Source: Monoplex corrugatus (lineage: Eukaryota > Mollusca > Gastropoda > Littorinimorpha > Ranellidae). Taken from it: a DNA stretch of 64,000 nt. Numbering within the stretch: the stretch's first letter is position 1; each line of letters starts with the position of its first letter. A program made the translations under genes and the position numbers. Below the pieces are notes generated by a model, which had not been told where the DNA came from, ran no database searches, and saw only the letters and a list, made by a program, of their open reading frames with translations. Location of the stretch: the NCBI GenBank assembly GCA_030674185.1, contig CM060312.1:61882078-61946077 (forward strand), written 5' to 3'. This document shows, piece by piece, positions 53,561-64,000 of the stretch.

Positions 53561-54285
53561 GTTTAACAATCAGTGCAGGTGCTTATGTTGTATCAATCTT
53601 ATGTTTTTACAGATCAGTAGAAACTCATGGATAGCTTATGTTTAACAGATCAGTAGAAACTCATGGTATAACTTATGTTTAACAGATCAGTAGAAACTCA
53701 TGGTATAACTTATGTTTAACAGATCAGTAGAAACTCATGGTATAGCTTATGTTTAACAGATCAGTAGAAACTCATGGTATAGTTATGTTTAACAGATCAG
53801 TAGAAACTCATGGTATAGCTTTGTTTAACAGATCAGTAGAAACTCATGGTATAGCTTATGTTTAACAGATCAGTAGAAACTCATGGTATAGTTATGTTTA
53901 ACAGATCAGTAGAAACTCATGGTATAGCTTTGTTTTAACAGATCAGTAGAAACTCATGGTATAGTTTGTGTTTAACAGATCAGTAGAAACTCATGGCATA
54001 GTTGTGTTTAACAGATCAGTAGAAACTCATGGTATAGCTTATGTTTAACAGATCAGTAGAAACTCATGGTATAGCTTATGTTTAACAGATCAGTAGAAAC
54101 TCATGGTATAGTTTGTGTTTAATGCTAATAACATGAACAGATCAGTAGAAACTCATGGCATAGTTTGTGTTTAACAGATCAGTAGAAACTCATGGCATAC
54201 TCATGGCATAGTTTATGTTTAACAGATCAGTAGAGACTCATGGCATAATTTATCTTTAACAGATCAGTAGAAACTCATGGAGTAC
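53524..54285 (+). repeat. 37-bp minisatellite, about 19 units
   Basis: The unit is about ACAGATCAGTAGAAACTCAT followed by GGTATAGCTTATGTTTA, with 1-3-bp indels between units. It is unrelated in sequence to the 37-bp satellite at 19.7-21.6 kb, although the period is the same. Confidence 0.93.
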
Positions 54286-54523
54286 ATCATTTATTTCATG
54301 AAGAGAAATTTGTAGGACATAAGAAGTTTGCTAATGTGGAACTAAAGGCCAAGTGTTTGAATTCATGTTGCTCAAGTGTTGATTAAAAAACGTGACCCAT
54401 GAATGATCAGCCAGTCACCATGCTTGTACATTTAAAAAGCAGTGTGACAAGCTCAAAGATAACAAATTTATGGATCAAACAGAATTCAGACTGATTGTAA
54501 GATCCATTCAAAATCAGTCTTTT

Positions 54524-54721
54524 GAAATGTGAAAAGAATTTCCATCTACAACTAAAATGTCATCTTTCACTGCTTAAAACAGTGATCATGGACATATGAT
54601 TGGGATCTGTCTACTGTACAATGAAATGTGAAAAGAATTTCCATCTACAACTAAAATGTCATCTTTCACTGCTTAAAACAGTGATCATGGACATATTATT
54701 GGGATCTGTCTACTGTACAAT
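54524..54721 (+). repeat. 99-bp tandem duplication, one mismatch
   Basis: Units 54524-54622 and 54623-54721 differ only at one base (CATATGATTGG versus CATATTATTGG). Confidence 0.95.
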
Positions 54722-55440
54722 CTCACCTCATGAGTCAGAATATTCTCTGTTGTTTCTGATGTGACAACACCTTTGGTGCTGCAGACTGTATCATGTAGGT
54801 TTTTGTTCAGATCACAGCCCTCAATTTGAGGCATATCAACGGAAGGAAAGGTATTCCTATCTACCTCACTGTTATCAGTAATATCACTGATCTCATTGTC
54901 AGAAGGTCAGCTTTGACATGTCAGGGGAGAGGGGAGCATAGAGCCGAGCAACTTCTGCTTTTGACATGACCAGCATTGGTGCCACATGGATAATTGTACG
55001 TTTGATTTGTTACTGGCACACTTGTCCAGATATGTTAGCTAAAAATCACCCATGATAAAGATAAACAAACACAGGAAATTATACAGATAAAAGGAATGTA
55101 GCAACACACTAGACAGGTATGCCGGGGGGGGGGGGGGGGGGGGGGTGATGGAAAGGGCATGAGGATACAAAAAATTCAGTCATACATGAAAAGAGAGAAG
55201 GGACTATTATCAGCACACAAAAACAACAACACCAAAAACACACACAAACAGACAAAAAACAGGAACCAGGAAAAAAAAAAAAGCAAAAGAAGAATAATAA
55301 TCATATTTGATACAAGACAATACAGGTGCAAAAAACCAACAACAACAATAACAGAAATGAGGAAGGGGCAGAGCAGAGTGATTTCACCTATCAGCATCTC
55401 AAGACTCCATATCTCCCTTTAAAAAAATTCTTTTTTTTAT
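54722..55440. other. Unassigned stretch
   Basis: It holds a G-run of about 23 bases (55124-55146) and A-rich DNA to 55440. No gene is seen. Confidence 0.45.
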
Positions 55441-55735
55441 TTCCTTTAAATCTTATCGATCCACAAATGATTGTCTGTTGCTTAATGATGTGGGGACAGT
55501 GATTCAGATTACTGTGTTACAACATTTCACACTGTGTGGCTTAGAGTAAAGACTGCGTGGGCAGCAAGTCTCATAACAGGAACTGCCACATTTCTGAGGC
55601 TGGTGTTTAGTTGATTTGAATGCACAGTGCATACAGTGTGTACATGCGTAATCGTTCTTCCTACTTCCCCTTTTTCTCTCTCTCTCCCTCTGTCTGTGTA
55701 TTGTATTAGTACATAATGTGCTTTTCTATCTGTCC

Positions 55736-55829
55736 TCTGTGTGTTTGTGTGTGTGTGTGTGTTGTGTGTTTCTGTGTGCATGTGTGTGTGTGCGCAATTG
55801 CGCGTGCGCGCACGCACGCGTGCGTGCGT

Positions 55830-55892
<63 letters not shown>
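55736..55892 (+). repeat. (GT)n with GCGC-rich alternating core
   Basis: GT runs flank GCGCAATTGCGCGTGCGCGC and (GCGT)n units (55790-55832). The whole is strict purine/pyrimidine alternation. Confidence 0.95.
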
Positions 55893-55894
<2 letters not shown>

Positions 55895-55968
55895 CGTTCG
55901 TTCATTCGTTATTTCTTTTAACGTCTATTCACATATGCGCTTGTACTAGTGTAGACGGGGAAAAAAAA
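55893..55968 (-). mobile_element. Solo 3' end of an I-clade LINE family
   Basis: On the minus strand it reads CCCCGTCTACAC...GTGAATAGACGTTAAA, then a (GAAC)n-type tail. It resembles the 3' end of the element at 56538. Confidence 0.55.
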
Positions 55969-56139
55969 TTCTACAATTCATAAATGAATAAATAGACAAG
56001 ATAAAGAGGTGTCTACGGGGTGGAAGAATCTACGAAATCATAAAGACAGTTTAACATATTAATTAACAGTAACAAATTTATCGGACAAGAGAAAAGCAGT
56101 CAGAACATTAGAACAATCAGACTTTAACAGATTGCTCAG

Positions 56140-56183
56140 GGCTGTATGTGTGTATGTAAGCGCACGCGCGTGTGCATGCGTGT

Positions 56184-56222
<39 letters not shown>
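56140..56222 (+). repeat. (GT)n tract
   Basis: GT run with GCGC interruptions. Confidence 0.95.
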
Positions 56223-56404
56223 TATACGCATGCACACGCAACGAGTGTGTCCTGTGCTGGGGTATGACAAACCATCTGTGATTATGTGGTGGGGCAGAGG
56301 GGCAGAAGAGGATAATCTTACCGAATAAAAACATTGTAACAATCAAGGAGTAATGATAAAACTAACAAGCAAACAAACGGAGATTGGTGGGAGTTATAGT
56401 GTGT

Positions 56405-56455
56405 GTTCGTTCGTTCTTTGATTTAACGTCTTTTCACTAAGAGCGATATTAGACG
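56405..56455 (-). mobile_element. Second solo 3' end of the same LINE family
   Basis: On the minus strand it reads CCGTCTAATATCGCTC, AGTGAAAAGACGTTAAATCA and then a GAAC-rich tail. Confidence 0.6.
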
Positions 56456-56540
56456 GGTGTGTGTGTATGTGTGTGTGTGTATTGTATGGGCGTGCGTGTG
56501 TGTGTGTATGGGCGTGAGCGTGTGTGTGTGTGTGTGTGTG
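56456..56540 (+). repeat. (GT)n tract
   Basis: GT runs with GGGCGTG interruptions lie between the second solo tail and the end of the large LINE. Confidence 0.95.
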
Positions 56541-59420
56541 TTCGTTGCTTGATTTAACGTCTTTTCACTATAAGTGATATTAGACGGGGAAAAATGGCAT
56601 GGAGGATGAAATAAGGGGGGGGGGGGGGGGGGGTGTGGAGGGGAGAGGGGAACAGAGTAAGGGACGTAAAAAAAAAAAAATTAAAAGGAAGCGGCAAGGT
56701 CTTAAGAAAAAGGATATGGATGAACAGAGAAATGAAACTAGAACAACGCTAACATCAATAATGTAAAAGAAAAATCGTCATAAAAACAAAACAAAACAAA
56801 ACATATTCATAATTATAATAATAATCTTAAAGTAACGCATTAACAGGACTGTGAACCAATGATTCTGAAATTTTAACTAACAAAACTTGATCCGATACTA
56901 CTTCTTTAAAATGCGTTTCAAGATAGTTTCCTTGTGTAAACGTCTTTGGTAAAAAGGAACGAAGCTTTCTGCAGTAAAACAAACAGTGATACAATGTGAA
57001 TTGTTCGCCACAAATACATAAAACGTTGTTACAATATTTTGTTTTCAAAGCGTTCAGTTGAATGCGAAAATATGTCATAACAATTAATCTCAAATGATAT
57101 AACGAGGAATACTGCAAATTTTTACAGATATTTTGAACTGAAAGTTTGATTCTTTTTTGAGACACAAATTTTTCATTTAAATGTTCATGAAATCGAATCC
57201 ATGATGCTAATTCTAGCGAGTTGCAAGCTTCTTTTACCGAGGTGTTAACATGTAATTCTATGGAATTTTCAGAATGGAGGGCACCGGATTTAGCTGCTCT
57301 GTCAACTACGTTGTTGCCATGAAGACCAACATGAGAAGGCACCCAGCATAAATTGATTTCCGAACCATTTATCTTTAAACAATGTATTAGATGATTTGCC
57401 TCAATAATTAAGTCAGGTCTTGTGTCTGTATCAAAAGACTGTAAGGCATATAATACAGATTTTGAATCAACAAAGAGAACTACTTTGAATGACACAGGCC
57501 GAAGGCTTATTAAATAATGCAACGCTTGAACAACAGCGACCAATTCTGCTGTATATATAGATACATTTGCCCCAATGAAAAAAGACTTTTTAATGTTAAA
57601 TTTTGGAACATAAAAGGCTGCTCCAGCGCTCTGGTTTGCTAAGACTGACCCATCGGTAAAAATGTGGAGGTGGGTACTGTACTTTTCATCGATGTGTTCA
57701 CAAGCTGTGGATAGCGTAATGTTGACATTATCATCTTTTTTAACTTTTGCATAATCGAGATCAAATGTGGCATTTAGCATTTCCCATGTAGGGATAGGCG
57801 TTATCGTTGGTTTCTCAGCAATTTCATCCATTGTTATGTTGGACTGTTTGATCAGGCCAGATATGTAAGTTGCGGCTGTAATTTGTGATGAAATGTTTTT
57901 TGCTCGTTTTGGAAAGTCAGTATCAGACCTGATCTTAATTTCTTTGCTCACAAAATTATCCACTTGAGAAGTAGTTCTAATTGCAAACTTTGCTGTAGCT
58001 AACTCACGATGGTTGTTTAAAGGTAGAATTCCAGCAACTTTGTACGTTTCCAGAGTAGAAGCATGAGTTGGTACACCTAGTGCAATTTTAAGACTTTTGC
58101 AGTCCAAGCTCTGAATCTTTTTTAGTAAATATTTGGGTGCATTGAAGAAAACTTCTTGCGCGTAGGATAATTTAGACCTGACCAGCGCTGTTGACAGATG
58201 AATCAGTACATTTGTATCCATTCCCCAGGGTAATTTGCTTATTATCTTTAGAAAATTTAAGGTTTTTCGCGCTTTTGTTAAAATATAATCAAAATGGACA
58301 TTCCAGCTTAATTTGGACGTGATGTAAACTCCCAGGAATTTTACGACCTGTTTGTAATTTAACACTTCACCAAGCAATTTGAAAATAGGCAAGTTATTTG
58401 AGTTACCACCAGGATCAAACAGCATCATGTTAGTTTTTTCTGCTGACAACGACAGCCCATTTTCTAACAGTAACATATAGTTTCCAAGATTATCAAGATC
58501 AATTTGATACAACTTCCTGATGTAATTTCGCGTTCTCTGTGGAGTTGTCTTTTTTAAAGTGATATTCATCCAAGTGCATATATCATCAGCGTACTGTACT
58601 AAAACAACACGATTTGAAAGAGCTTTAGGAAGATCCTGTATAAGGATATTAAATAAAATAGGTGCTATCACTGAACCTTGTGGAATCCCCATGTCGAGGC
58701 ATCGTGAAGAAGAATAACTAGCTCCCACTCTTGCCTGAATTGTTCTATTAGCTAAAAAAGATTTAATGTAATTGAACATATTGCCCGATAAACCAACAGA
58801 TTTTAGCTTGAACAATAAACGTTTATGCCAAACTTGATCGTAAGCTTTTTTCACATCAAAGAAAGTAGCTAAAACACTTTTTCTGCGGGCAAACTGTTGT
58901 TTGATCTGAGTTGTAAGTTTAACTAGGTGCTCAACTGCGGATCTTCCTTTTCTAAAACCTGCCTGGTTTACCGGAATAACGTTATTTTTATCACAGTAGT
59001 GTAAAAGTCTGTTTAAGACCAATCTTTCCATTAGTTTGCTTGTGTGGGACGTTAAAGCAATAGGTCTGTAACTGTTTTTATCGGTTTTCGATTTTCCTGT
59101 TTTTAAGATTGGTATAACTATAGATTTTTGCCAGATTTGTGGCACAGTTCCAGTAACCCAGCATTTCTGCAAAATTTTGTGTAGGAAAATAAGGTAGTTT
59201 TCAGGGAGATGTTTAATCATTTCAGTCGAAACTGCATCAACACCTACCGAACTCTTTTTGTTGTGTAGAGACAGTACTGTGTTTTTTAGCTCTTCTAAGG
59301 TGATTGGAGAATTAAACCAGAGATCATTCTGTGGTACTGGATCAGTGTAGATTGGGTTGTAATCTTCCATTTCTCTGTGATGTTTGCAGTCAGGAGATAA
59401 ACCTTCAACTTTACTGTTTT
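56541..59420 (-). mobile_element. I-clade (Nimb/I-like) LINE, 5'-truncated, with intact RT-RNase H
   Basis: The element runs on the minus strand from the edge of a (GT)n tract at 59420 to a 3' tail near 56541 (CCCCGTCTAATATCACTT, GTGAAAAGACGTTAAATCA, AGCAACGAAC). It contains the 847-codon frame 59370-56827; the open frame actually extends upstream to about 59415, so the ATG at 59370 is internal. The endonuclease domain is missing, and the element is therefore 5'-truncated. A G-run and an A-rich segment lie in the 3' UTR. Confidence 0.9.
56827..59370 (-). CDS. Reverse transcriptase-RNase H of an I-clade LINE (ORF2, C-terminal 847 residues)
   Basis: Reverse transcriptase motifs, in order: NSYRPIALTSHTSKLMERLV (about 100-120), ATFFDVKKAYDQVWHK (motif A, about 168), GIPQGSVIAPILF (motif B), VQYADDICTWM (motif C, about 258), and KFLGVYITSKLSW. 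RNase H follows with all catalytic acids: FTDGS (D), YTAELVAVV (E), LFVDSKSVL (D) and WVPSHVGLHGNNVVDRAAK (H and D). A C-terminal CNNVLCICGEQFTLYHCLFYC segment resembles the Cys/His motif of this group; spacing is C-x6-C-x7-H-x4-C from the second Cys. No stop or frameshift occurs in 2.5 kb, suggesting recent insertion. It is not a host gene. Confidence 0.9.
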   Translation of the reverse strand: MEDYNPIYTDPVPQNDLWFNSPITLEELKNTVLSLHNKKSSVGVDAVSTEMIKHLPENYLIFLHKILQKCWVTGTVPQIWQKSIVIPILKTGKSKTDKNSYRPIALTSHTSKLMERLVLNRLLHYCDKNNVIPVNQAGFRKGRSAVEHLVKLTTQIKQQFARRKSVLATFFDVKKAYDQVWHKRLLFKLKSVGLSGNMFNYIKSFLANRTIQARVGASYSSSRCLDMGIPQGSVIAPILFNILIQDLPKALSNRVVLVQYADDICTWMNITLKKTTPQRTRNYIRKLYQIDLDNLGNYMLLLENGLSLSAEKTNMMLFDPGGNSNNLPIFKLLGEVLNYKQVVKFLGVYITSKLSWNVHFDYILTKARKTLNFLKIISKLPWGMDTNVLIHLSTALVRSKLSYAQEVFFNAPKYLLKKIQSLDCKSLKIALGVPTHASTLETYKVAGILPLNNHRELATAKFAIRTTSQVDNFVSKEIKIRSDTDFPKRAKNISSQITAATYISGLIKQSNITMDEIAEKPTITPIPTWEMLNATFDLDYAKVKKDDNVNITLSTACEHIDEKYSTHLHIFTDGSVLANQSAGAAFYVPKFNIKKSFFIGANVSIYTAELVAVVQALHYLISLRPVSFKVVLFVDSKSVLYALQSFDTDTRPDLIIEANHLIHCLKINGSEINLCWVPSHVGLHGNNVVDRAAKSGALHSENSIELHVNTSVKEACNSLELASWIRFHEHLNEKFVSQKRIKLSVQNICKNLQYSSLYHLRLIVMTYFRIQLNALKTKYCNNVLCICGEQFTLYHCLFYCRKLRSFLPKTFTQGNYLETHFKEVVSDQVLLVKISESLVHSPVNALL

Positions 59421-59431
59421 AGTGTGTGTGT

Positions 59432-59481
<50 letters not shown>

Positions 59482-59567
59482 TGACAGTTTTTGTTTTGAA
59501 GCGTGTGACTTTTAGTCAGTAAGACACTCCCAGATTTGGACTTGTTTGTCATAAGAACTGAAATAAG

Positions 59568-59618
<51 letters not shown>

Positions 59619-59722
59619 TGGTAGTTTTGTTTGGAGGCGTGTGTATATGTGTGTGTGTTTGTAGTGGTATTTTTGTTTGTAGGCATGTGTGTGTGTGTGT
59701 GTAGTGATTTTTTTTTTTGAAG

Positions 59723-59766
<44 letters not shown>

Positions 59767-60174
59767 GTGTGTAATGACAGTTTTTGTTTCGAAGTGTGTG
59801 ACTTTTAGTCCATAAGACACTCCCAGATTTGGACTCATTTGCCATAAGAACTGAAATAAGACTGTGTGTGTGTATATATGTGTGTGTGTGTGCGCGCGCA
59901 TGCGTGCGCGCGCGTGTGTGTGTGTGTGTGTGTGTGTGATTTTGTTTCGAAGCATGTGACTTTTAGTCGATAAGACGCTCCCAGATTTGGACTCATTTGT
60001 CAAAAAACTGAAAAAAGACTTGGGGTGTGTGCATGTGCGTGTGTGTGTGTGTGTGTGTGTGTGATTTTGTTTCGAAGCATGTGACTTTTAGTCGATAAGA
60101 CGCTCCCAGATTTGGACTCGTTTGTCAAAAAAACTGAAAAAAGACTTGGGGTGTGTGTGTGTGTGCGTGCGTGC

Positions 60175-60235
<61 letters not shown>

Positions 60236-60448
60236 TGTGTGTGTCTGTGTGTGTGTGTGTGTAGTGGTAGTTATGTTTTGAATTCTATGGTGTGTATGTG
60301 TGTGTGTGTGTAGTGGTAGTTATGTTTGGAACTCTATGGTGTGTGTGTATGTGTGTGTATGGTGATAGTTTCTGTTTCGAAGCATGTGACTTTTAGTTGA
60401 TAAGACACTCCCAGATTTGGACTCATTTGTCATAAGAATTGAAATAAG

Positions 60449-60509
<61 letters not shown>

Positions 60510-60539
60510 TGGTAGTTTTGTTTGGAACTCTGTGTGTGT

Positions 60540-60588
<49 letters not shown>

Positions 60589-60704
60589 CGAAGTGTGTGA
60601 CTTTTACTAGTTTTAGTCCATAAGACACTCCCAGATTTGGACTCATTTGTCATAAGAACTGAAATAAGACTGTGTGAGAGTGTGTGTGTGTGTGTGTGTG
60701 TGTG

Positions 60705-60739
<35 letters not shown>

Positions 60740-60869
60740 GTGTGTGTGTGTGTGTGTGTAGTGATAGTTTGTGTTTCGAAATGTGTGACTTTTAGTCCAT
60801 AAGACACAACTAGATTTGGACTCATTTGTCATTTATAAGAACTGAAATATGACTGTGTGTATATGTATA

Positions 60870-60902
<33 letters not shown>

Positions 60903-60935
60903 ACGTGTGTGTGTGTATGCATGTTGCAGCGTTCA
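59421..60935 (+). repeat. Compound GT-rich array with seven copies of a 90-bp core
   Basis: (GT)n runs alternate with a core of about 90 bp. The core contains GTTTCGAAGCATGTGACTTT, TAGTCGATAAGACACTCCC, AGATTTGGACTCATTTGTCA and GAACTGAAATAAGACT. Cores lie at about 59482, 59770, 59937, 60062, 60361, 60587 and 60765. A shorter spacer (TAGTGGTAGTTTTGTTTG) appears in between, and three (GA)n stretches are present. The His/Thr-rich minus-strand frames are artefacts. Confidence 0.92.
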
Positions 60936-61540
60936 TGCATATGCACAAGTGCACTGATCATACATGATACTTGACATTGCTATGCTGTGTTCTGTGTGGT
61001 GGGTTGCTTTATAGCACTGTAGCAGTGTTATGGCTCAGAAATATCAAAATCATGAGTGGAAGTGTTAATGTGAAGATGTTTGAAAGGGTGTATTTTTAGG
61101 ATTGCCCTGAGGCATTATTTAATTTAGTGTTTGTTTTGTTTCTTGTTTTGCGTTTGAAAGGGTGTATTTTTAGGATTGCCTTGTGGCATTATTTGTTTTA
61201 CTGTTTGTTTTGTGTTTTGTTTTGCATTACCTGTTGCTTACTCACTGCAAATACTGTAATGTGTTTAAACACTTTTCTGTTTTGTTTCTTTTTGTTGTTT
61301 TGATTTTGCTGTTTGTGGTGATTGTAGTTTTTGTTTTTGTTTTAAAGATATCTGTTGCATGTATGTCATAAAGCATTCGTTGTAATTTACTCTTTTCTTT
61401 CGTTTACTGCCCCACCACCCCCTCCCCATTTCTCTTTCTTTCCTTTTTTGTTTTTATTTTTGTGCTTTGTTTTTCGATGTGGGTGCTGCATATGATCTTC
61501 TTCCTTGGTATTTTTAAGACTTGCTTATTTTTGTAATAAT
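60936..61540. other. Unassigned T-rich stretch
   Basis: A 30-bp segment (TTTGAAAGGGTGTATTTTTA plus GGATTGCC) occurs twice (61077 and 61153). No gene is seen. Confidence 0.45.
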
Positions 61541-61680
61541 GGTAATGATGATAATATTAATAGTAAGGATGATGATGATAATTATGACGATGATGACTAC
61601 AACTAATGATAATAATATACTACTACTACTAGTAATAATGATAATGATAATGATGATATTATAATAATAGTAATACCAAT
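61540..61680 (+). repeat. GAT/AAT trinucleotide-rich tract
   Basis: Mixed ATG, ATA and GAT repeats with a (TAC)n centre. Confidence 0.9.
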
Positions 61681-61924
61681 AAGATAGTATTGTTGTGATG
61701 AAATATGGAGAGCACTGGTTTCTGAGTAGGAGTAAAAGTGTATTGCATAATATTTATTTTGGGAGTAGGAGGGGTACAGAAAGATACACAATACTGGTGA
61801 TTACCGACACAGCTGTTCATATACACTGATTTATGCAAGCTACACTGCCAAAAACATACTAGTAAGCTGAATAGAAGCTGGTGCTCTTGAATGACATTGA
61901 TATCTAAATGGTGCTATTGGTGCA

Positions 61925-62485
61925 TACCCTGTGGGGATGCAGGGGACTCTTTCAGTATAAATAGTATTCCCACCTTCTGGAAAGTCTGTGCTAGAAATTT
62001 CCTCTTCTGTCACTCTCCTTGTTTCTTTCTTTCTCCTTTGCTTTCTGTCATTTCTCTCTATCATTTTCTGCCTTGCTGGTCCATTCACCTGTATGTGTTT
62101 GATAAAGTCTTAAAAATAAGTTACATACTTTCTCTTAGGATTGATAATTGGGACATGTATTAAGTGCATTTGTGGCTCTAGGGAAATGAGATATGCGAAA
62201 GCATTTTTTTTAAAATTCAGGCCTGTTTTTAAATACATTTTAGTGGTCTTACTAATGTTTAAATGTATTCAGGTATGTTTTTTAAATCCCTTGTGCAATA
62301 AATTGGATGGAGTGGTCAACGCCAGGGGCATCTCGTTAGATTATGTGCGCGAATGCATTGATATGTGTACTTAATTTTCTTATCTTTTTTCCATGTTGAG
62401 GTATTGTGTATGTTTTGAAACAGTTATAGCCCTGATATGGCTCTATTCAGTCGGTTGGGCTTTTAACAAAACAACAACAACAAAA
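61925..62485 (+). repeat. R600 interspersed repeat, copy 9
   Basis: The copy runs from CCTGTGGGGATGCAGGGG with TATAAATAGTATTCCC to GGGCTTTTAACAAAACAACAAC. It is nearly full length. Confidence 0.88.
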
Positions 62486-62959
62486 GACGATAACAATGAA
62501 TAACTATGGTGCATCATATTAACATACACTAGAATCTGTTGCAGTGATCTAGAATAGTGAATGAAACTGAAAGTGCTGCTTTTGCACTATGGTTAAACCT
62601 ACAAAGTTCTGCTCACGTTGTGGTGAAATCAATAAGACTTTCACAGAGCATTCACTCATTGACTGGGGAGGGAATTCAACTCGGCTCTCACTGGGCATTG
62701 ACTGGGGGGTGGTTCAATACCATTAACGTGAAAGTGCAGGATTGACAGCACTTCTAAACCAACAAAGTACACTGACCAAGTATAGTTAGGGAAGAGCCGT
62801 AACCAAGGAAAGGCCAAGAGGCCCATCTGACCTGATTAGTTAAAGGGAGATGGACTTGGTGAAGAGAGATGGGGCTTTTAGTTTTCACATGTGTTCACTC
62901 TTTCTGGTCCTTTTCTTTTTCTTGAATATAATGCTACATCCGTTATCTGTTACCATTGT

Positions 62960-63160
62960 ATGGAATTTGACGGATTGGTCAACGCCAGGGGCATCTCCTT
63001 AGATTATGTGCATGTATGCATTGATATGTGTGCTCAATTTTCGTTTCCTTTTTTACTTTTTCTGTTGGAGTATTGTGTATGTTTTGAAACGGTTACTTCT
63101 CTGATATGGCTGTATGCAGTCAGCTGGGCTTTAAACAAAACAAAACAAAAATGAATAAGT
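62960..63160 (+). repeat. R600 interspersed repeat, 3' third (copy 10)
   Basis: The copy runs from GATTGGTCAACGCCAGGGGC to GCTGGGCTTTAAACAAAAC, followed by an (AAATAAGT)n-type tail. Confidence 0.85.
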
Positions 63161-64000
63161 AAATAAATAAGTAAATAACAGTAACAGGATAAAGTTTTTT
63201 GAGTTCTAAGGAAAACTGAGATAAGATATCAGATACTTGTTGAATACAGATTGCATTTTCAACATCTTATGAATAGATAAATGGTGTAAGTAAACAACCA
63301 GGGTCTGCTTACAAGTGACTGTGGTTTTTAGTGCTACTCTAACTGCAATCTTGTCTCTGTTTGAAAACTACAACCCTGCGTATTTGATTAACTTGTTGAC
63401 AGAAATGTACGGTTTTACCTTGTGAGAGATACCGCTGTTGTTTAGAGAGGAGTTATGACCCTAGTAATGAAAGAGGGTGGCGAACAAGACATAAATCTTT
63501 TTTCATTTATTGCTTTTTACTGTTTGATGCTGATATGACATGTACATATCTATTTAGGACATGGCACTTAGTGCTTTGAATAATGCCAAGCTCAGTCAGA
63601 ATACATGTATCGGGGTAAAGATTCATTTTGTAAGCAACATGTGAAGATTCTTTTATAATCAGCATTCATTTAAAAAAATCTGACTAAGATTGTGGCACGG
63701 TTTAGGTCATTTTGATACAAATTATTATGAAGGCATCTTCTCAGGTAGGGAACAGATTTTTCTTGAAATCCTTGGTTGCATGTATGTTTGTTTTTTTCAA
63801 TACACGCAGCACTTAAAAACATTTATGAGGAATGTGACGTTTATTTCCCCCCAATCCAACGGAGAAAATGAAGAAAATGGAGAAGACAAAATTGTTTACA
63901 CTGTATGATTGCCATGGCATCTCTCAGGCAGTCCCTGACTTGTCTGGGCATTGCTGGGGATTCAATTAATTTTCCCTTATTGCTGTACCCAGCACGTGTC
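63161..64000. other. Unassigned right edge
   Basis: Ordinary AT-rich sequence. The 72-codon frame at 63690-63908 has no recognisable domain or splice context. UBE2H exon 3 was not recognised here. Confidence 0.4.

Noticed and set aside
63690..63908. 72-codon ORF near the right edge
   Set aside because: No similarity, no splice sites in phase with a neighbour and no codon bias that I can see.
49516..64000. Further UBE2H exons
   Set aside because: I looked for the TPYEGGVWKVR-type and active-site HPNI...CLD coding blocks and did not recognise them; they are presumed to lie beyond the window.

Overview
This is a eukaryotic, intron-rich and very repeat-rich window, most likely from a gastropod mollusc. 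That placement is an inference from the mix of RTE, L2/CR1 and I-clade LINEs, tRNA-type SINEs, TTAA foldback elements and huge (GT)n/(CA)n tracts around ordinary metazoan genes. There are no operons, phage genes, CRISPR arrays or bacterial defence genes. Two host genes are supported, both on the plus strand.

Gene 1 is a complete lysosomal/secreted alpha-L-fucosidase (glycoside hydrolase family 29). Ten coding exons run from ATG 6501 to the TAG at 28440-28442, and every splice junction is in phase. The assembled product is 455 residues with a signal peptide, the WSDGDW nucleophile motif (D216) and the KWE general acid (E280). Its introns hold LINE fragments, a 37-bp satellite split from its tail by an RTE insertion with a 12-bp target duplication, a TA-flanked DNA transposon, and a 1-kb piggyBac-like element carrying the N-terminus of a transposase. 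Two MiT/TFE-type E-boxes (TCACATGA and TCATGTGA) lie just upstream of its ATG.

Gene 2 is the 5' part of UBE2H, an E2 ubiquitin-conjugating enzyme. Exon 1 is 37656-37708 and exon 2 is 49439-49515, separated by an 11.7-kb intron; the remaining exons were not found and should lie beyond the window. That intron contains minus-strand RTE and L2-like LINEs, a minisatellite split by an L2-like insertion, and an RTE interrupted by an 838-bp hAT-like element.

Layout: 1-2.06 kb LINE tail and RTE; 2.4-6.3 kb TTAA element, SINE, 5' half of an RTE, GT/CA tracts; 6.5-28.4 kb fucosidase gene; 28.5-36.9 kb intergenic repeats; 37.0-38.5 kb repeat-poor UBE2H promoter and exon 1; 38.5-49.4 kb UBE2H intron 1; 49.5-64 kb UBE2H intron 2 or later, with interspersed repeats, a second 37-bp minisatellite (53.5-54.3 kb), an 847-codon intact I-clade RT-RNase H ORF on the minus strand (56.8-59.4 kb) and a compound GT-rich array (59.4-60.9 kb).

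Two repeat families recur. The 'R600' family is a 500-600-bp interspersed repeat with a TATAAA-bearing head and an (AACAAT)n tail; about ten copies are seen, all on the plus strand. The 'TTAA foldback' family is about 180-190 bp, nested-palindromic, with ends CCCTTTGACTCCC...GGGAGTCAAAGGG next to TTAA; about fourteen full or partial copies are seen, two of them inside R600 copies where the other R600 copies show the empty TTAA site.
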